Assembly: GCA_013398055.1 (NCBI GenBank)
Contig: VZRS01006725.1
Span: 114,671 to 178,670 of the forward strand
Reading direction: 5' to 3'
DNA: 64,000 bases
Source of the DNA: Ifrita kowaldi
Lineage: Eukaryota > Chordata > Aves > Passeriformes > Cinclosomatidae
Positions 63,926 through 64,000 of the stretch are shown piece by piece; position 1 is the stretch's first letter; the number at the start of each line of letters is the position of its first letter. Both the position numbers and the translations under genes were made by a program. The notes beneath the pieces are model-generated. The model saw only the letters and a program-made list of their open reading frames with translations, was not told the origin of the DNA and searched no databases.

Positions 63926-64000
63926 TTGAAAGTTTCCGAGGATGGGGCAGCCACAGCTTCTCTGGGCAACCTGTGCCAGGGCCTCACCACCCGCACAGGG
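63806..64000 (-). mobile_element. CR1 LINE 3' fragment, antisense, runs off the window
   Basis: It has the same tail as the preceding duplicate, then continues TTGAAAGTTTCCGAGGATGG, GGCAGCCACAGCTTCTCTGG, GCAACCTGTGCCAGGGCCTC and ACCACCCGCACAGGG to the window edge. Read on the minus strand, the ORF2 C-terminal end is still open (WHRLPREAVAAPSSETFKV), so this piece is less decayed than the others. The 5' extent lies outside the window. Confidence 0.95.

Noticed and set aside
1..64000. CRISPR array, bacterial operon, phage or plasmid content
   Set aside because: No regularly spaced direct repeats and no dense gene packing. CR1 elements and the overall texture are vertebrate.

Overview
This window looks like vertebrate, most likely bird, nuclear DNA. 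It is AT-rich by eye. No open frame stands out from chance by length, there are no operon-like gene arrays, and no complete gene is recognisable. The clearest diagnostic content is a scatter of 5'-truncated CR1 LINE fragments whose 3' tails carry the ATTCTGTG-type repeat and the conserved GGAAGGGACCTT / CTTCCA / GGGGCAGCCACAGCT core. CR1 as the dominant interspersed repeat, low repeat density and absence of Alu-, L1- or B-type SINE sequence point to a bird. The CACTATCCCAGG variant in two CR1 copies resembles songbird copies as I remember them, so a passerine is an inference and not proven.

Layout. 1-26 kb is mostly single-copy non-coding DNA with one CR1 tail (about 6.72 kb), a MIR-like ancient SINE remnant (about 8.74 kb), simple repeats, several stretches that look like conserved non-coding elements, and one coding-looking open segment of unknown identity (17,926-18,255). 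At 26.2-26.8 kb lies the best CR1 copy, with the decayed end of ORF2 and its 3' tail. 27-45 kb is again non-coding, with CR1 fragments at 34.0 and 42.45 kb and a single ambiguous base at 36,615. 45.9-46.3 kb is an antisense CR1. 46-60 kb is non-coding, with a weak CR1 tail at 57.4 kb and a compound CA/TA microsatellite at 58.8 kb. 60.6 kb carries another antisense CR1, 62.65 kb a 39-bp tandem duplication, and the window ends in a CR1 that appears twice because a 209-bp segment is repeated exactly on either side of a single N, almost certainly an assembly join artefact.

There is no set of genes working together here. The window is best read as part of a gene desert or a very large intron. The longest open frames (176, 171 and 162 codons) are about what a rough stop-frequency estimate predicts for 64 kb of AT-rich DNA read in six frames. 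I found no convincing novel biological system. The items most worth checking are the open segment near 18 kb, the duplicated end, and a handful of candidate regulatory stretches.
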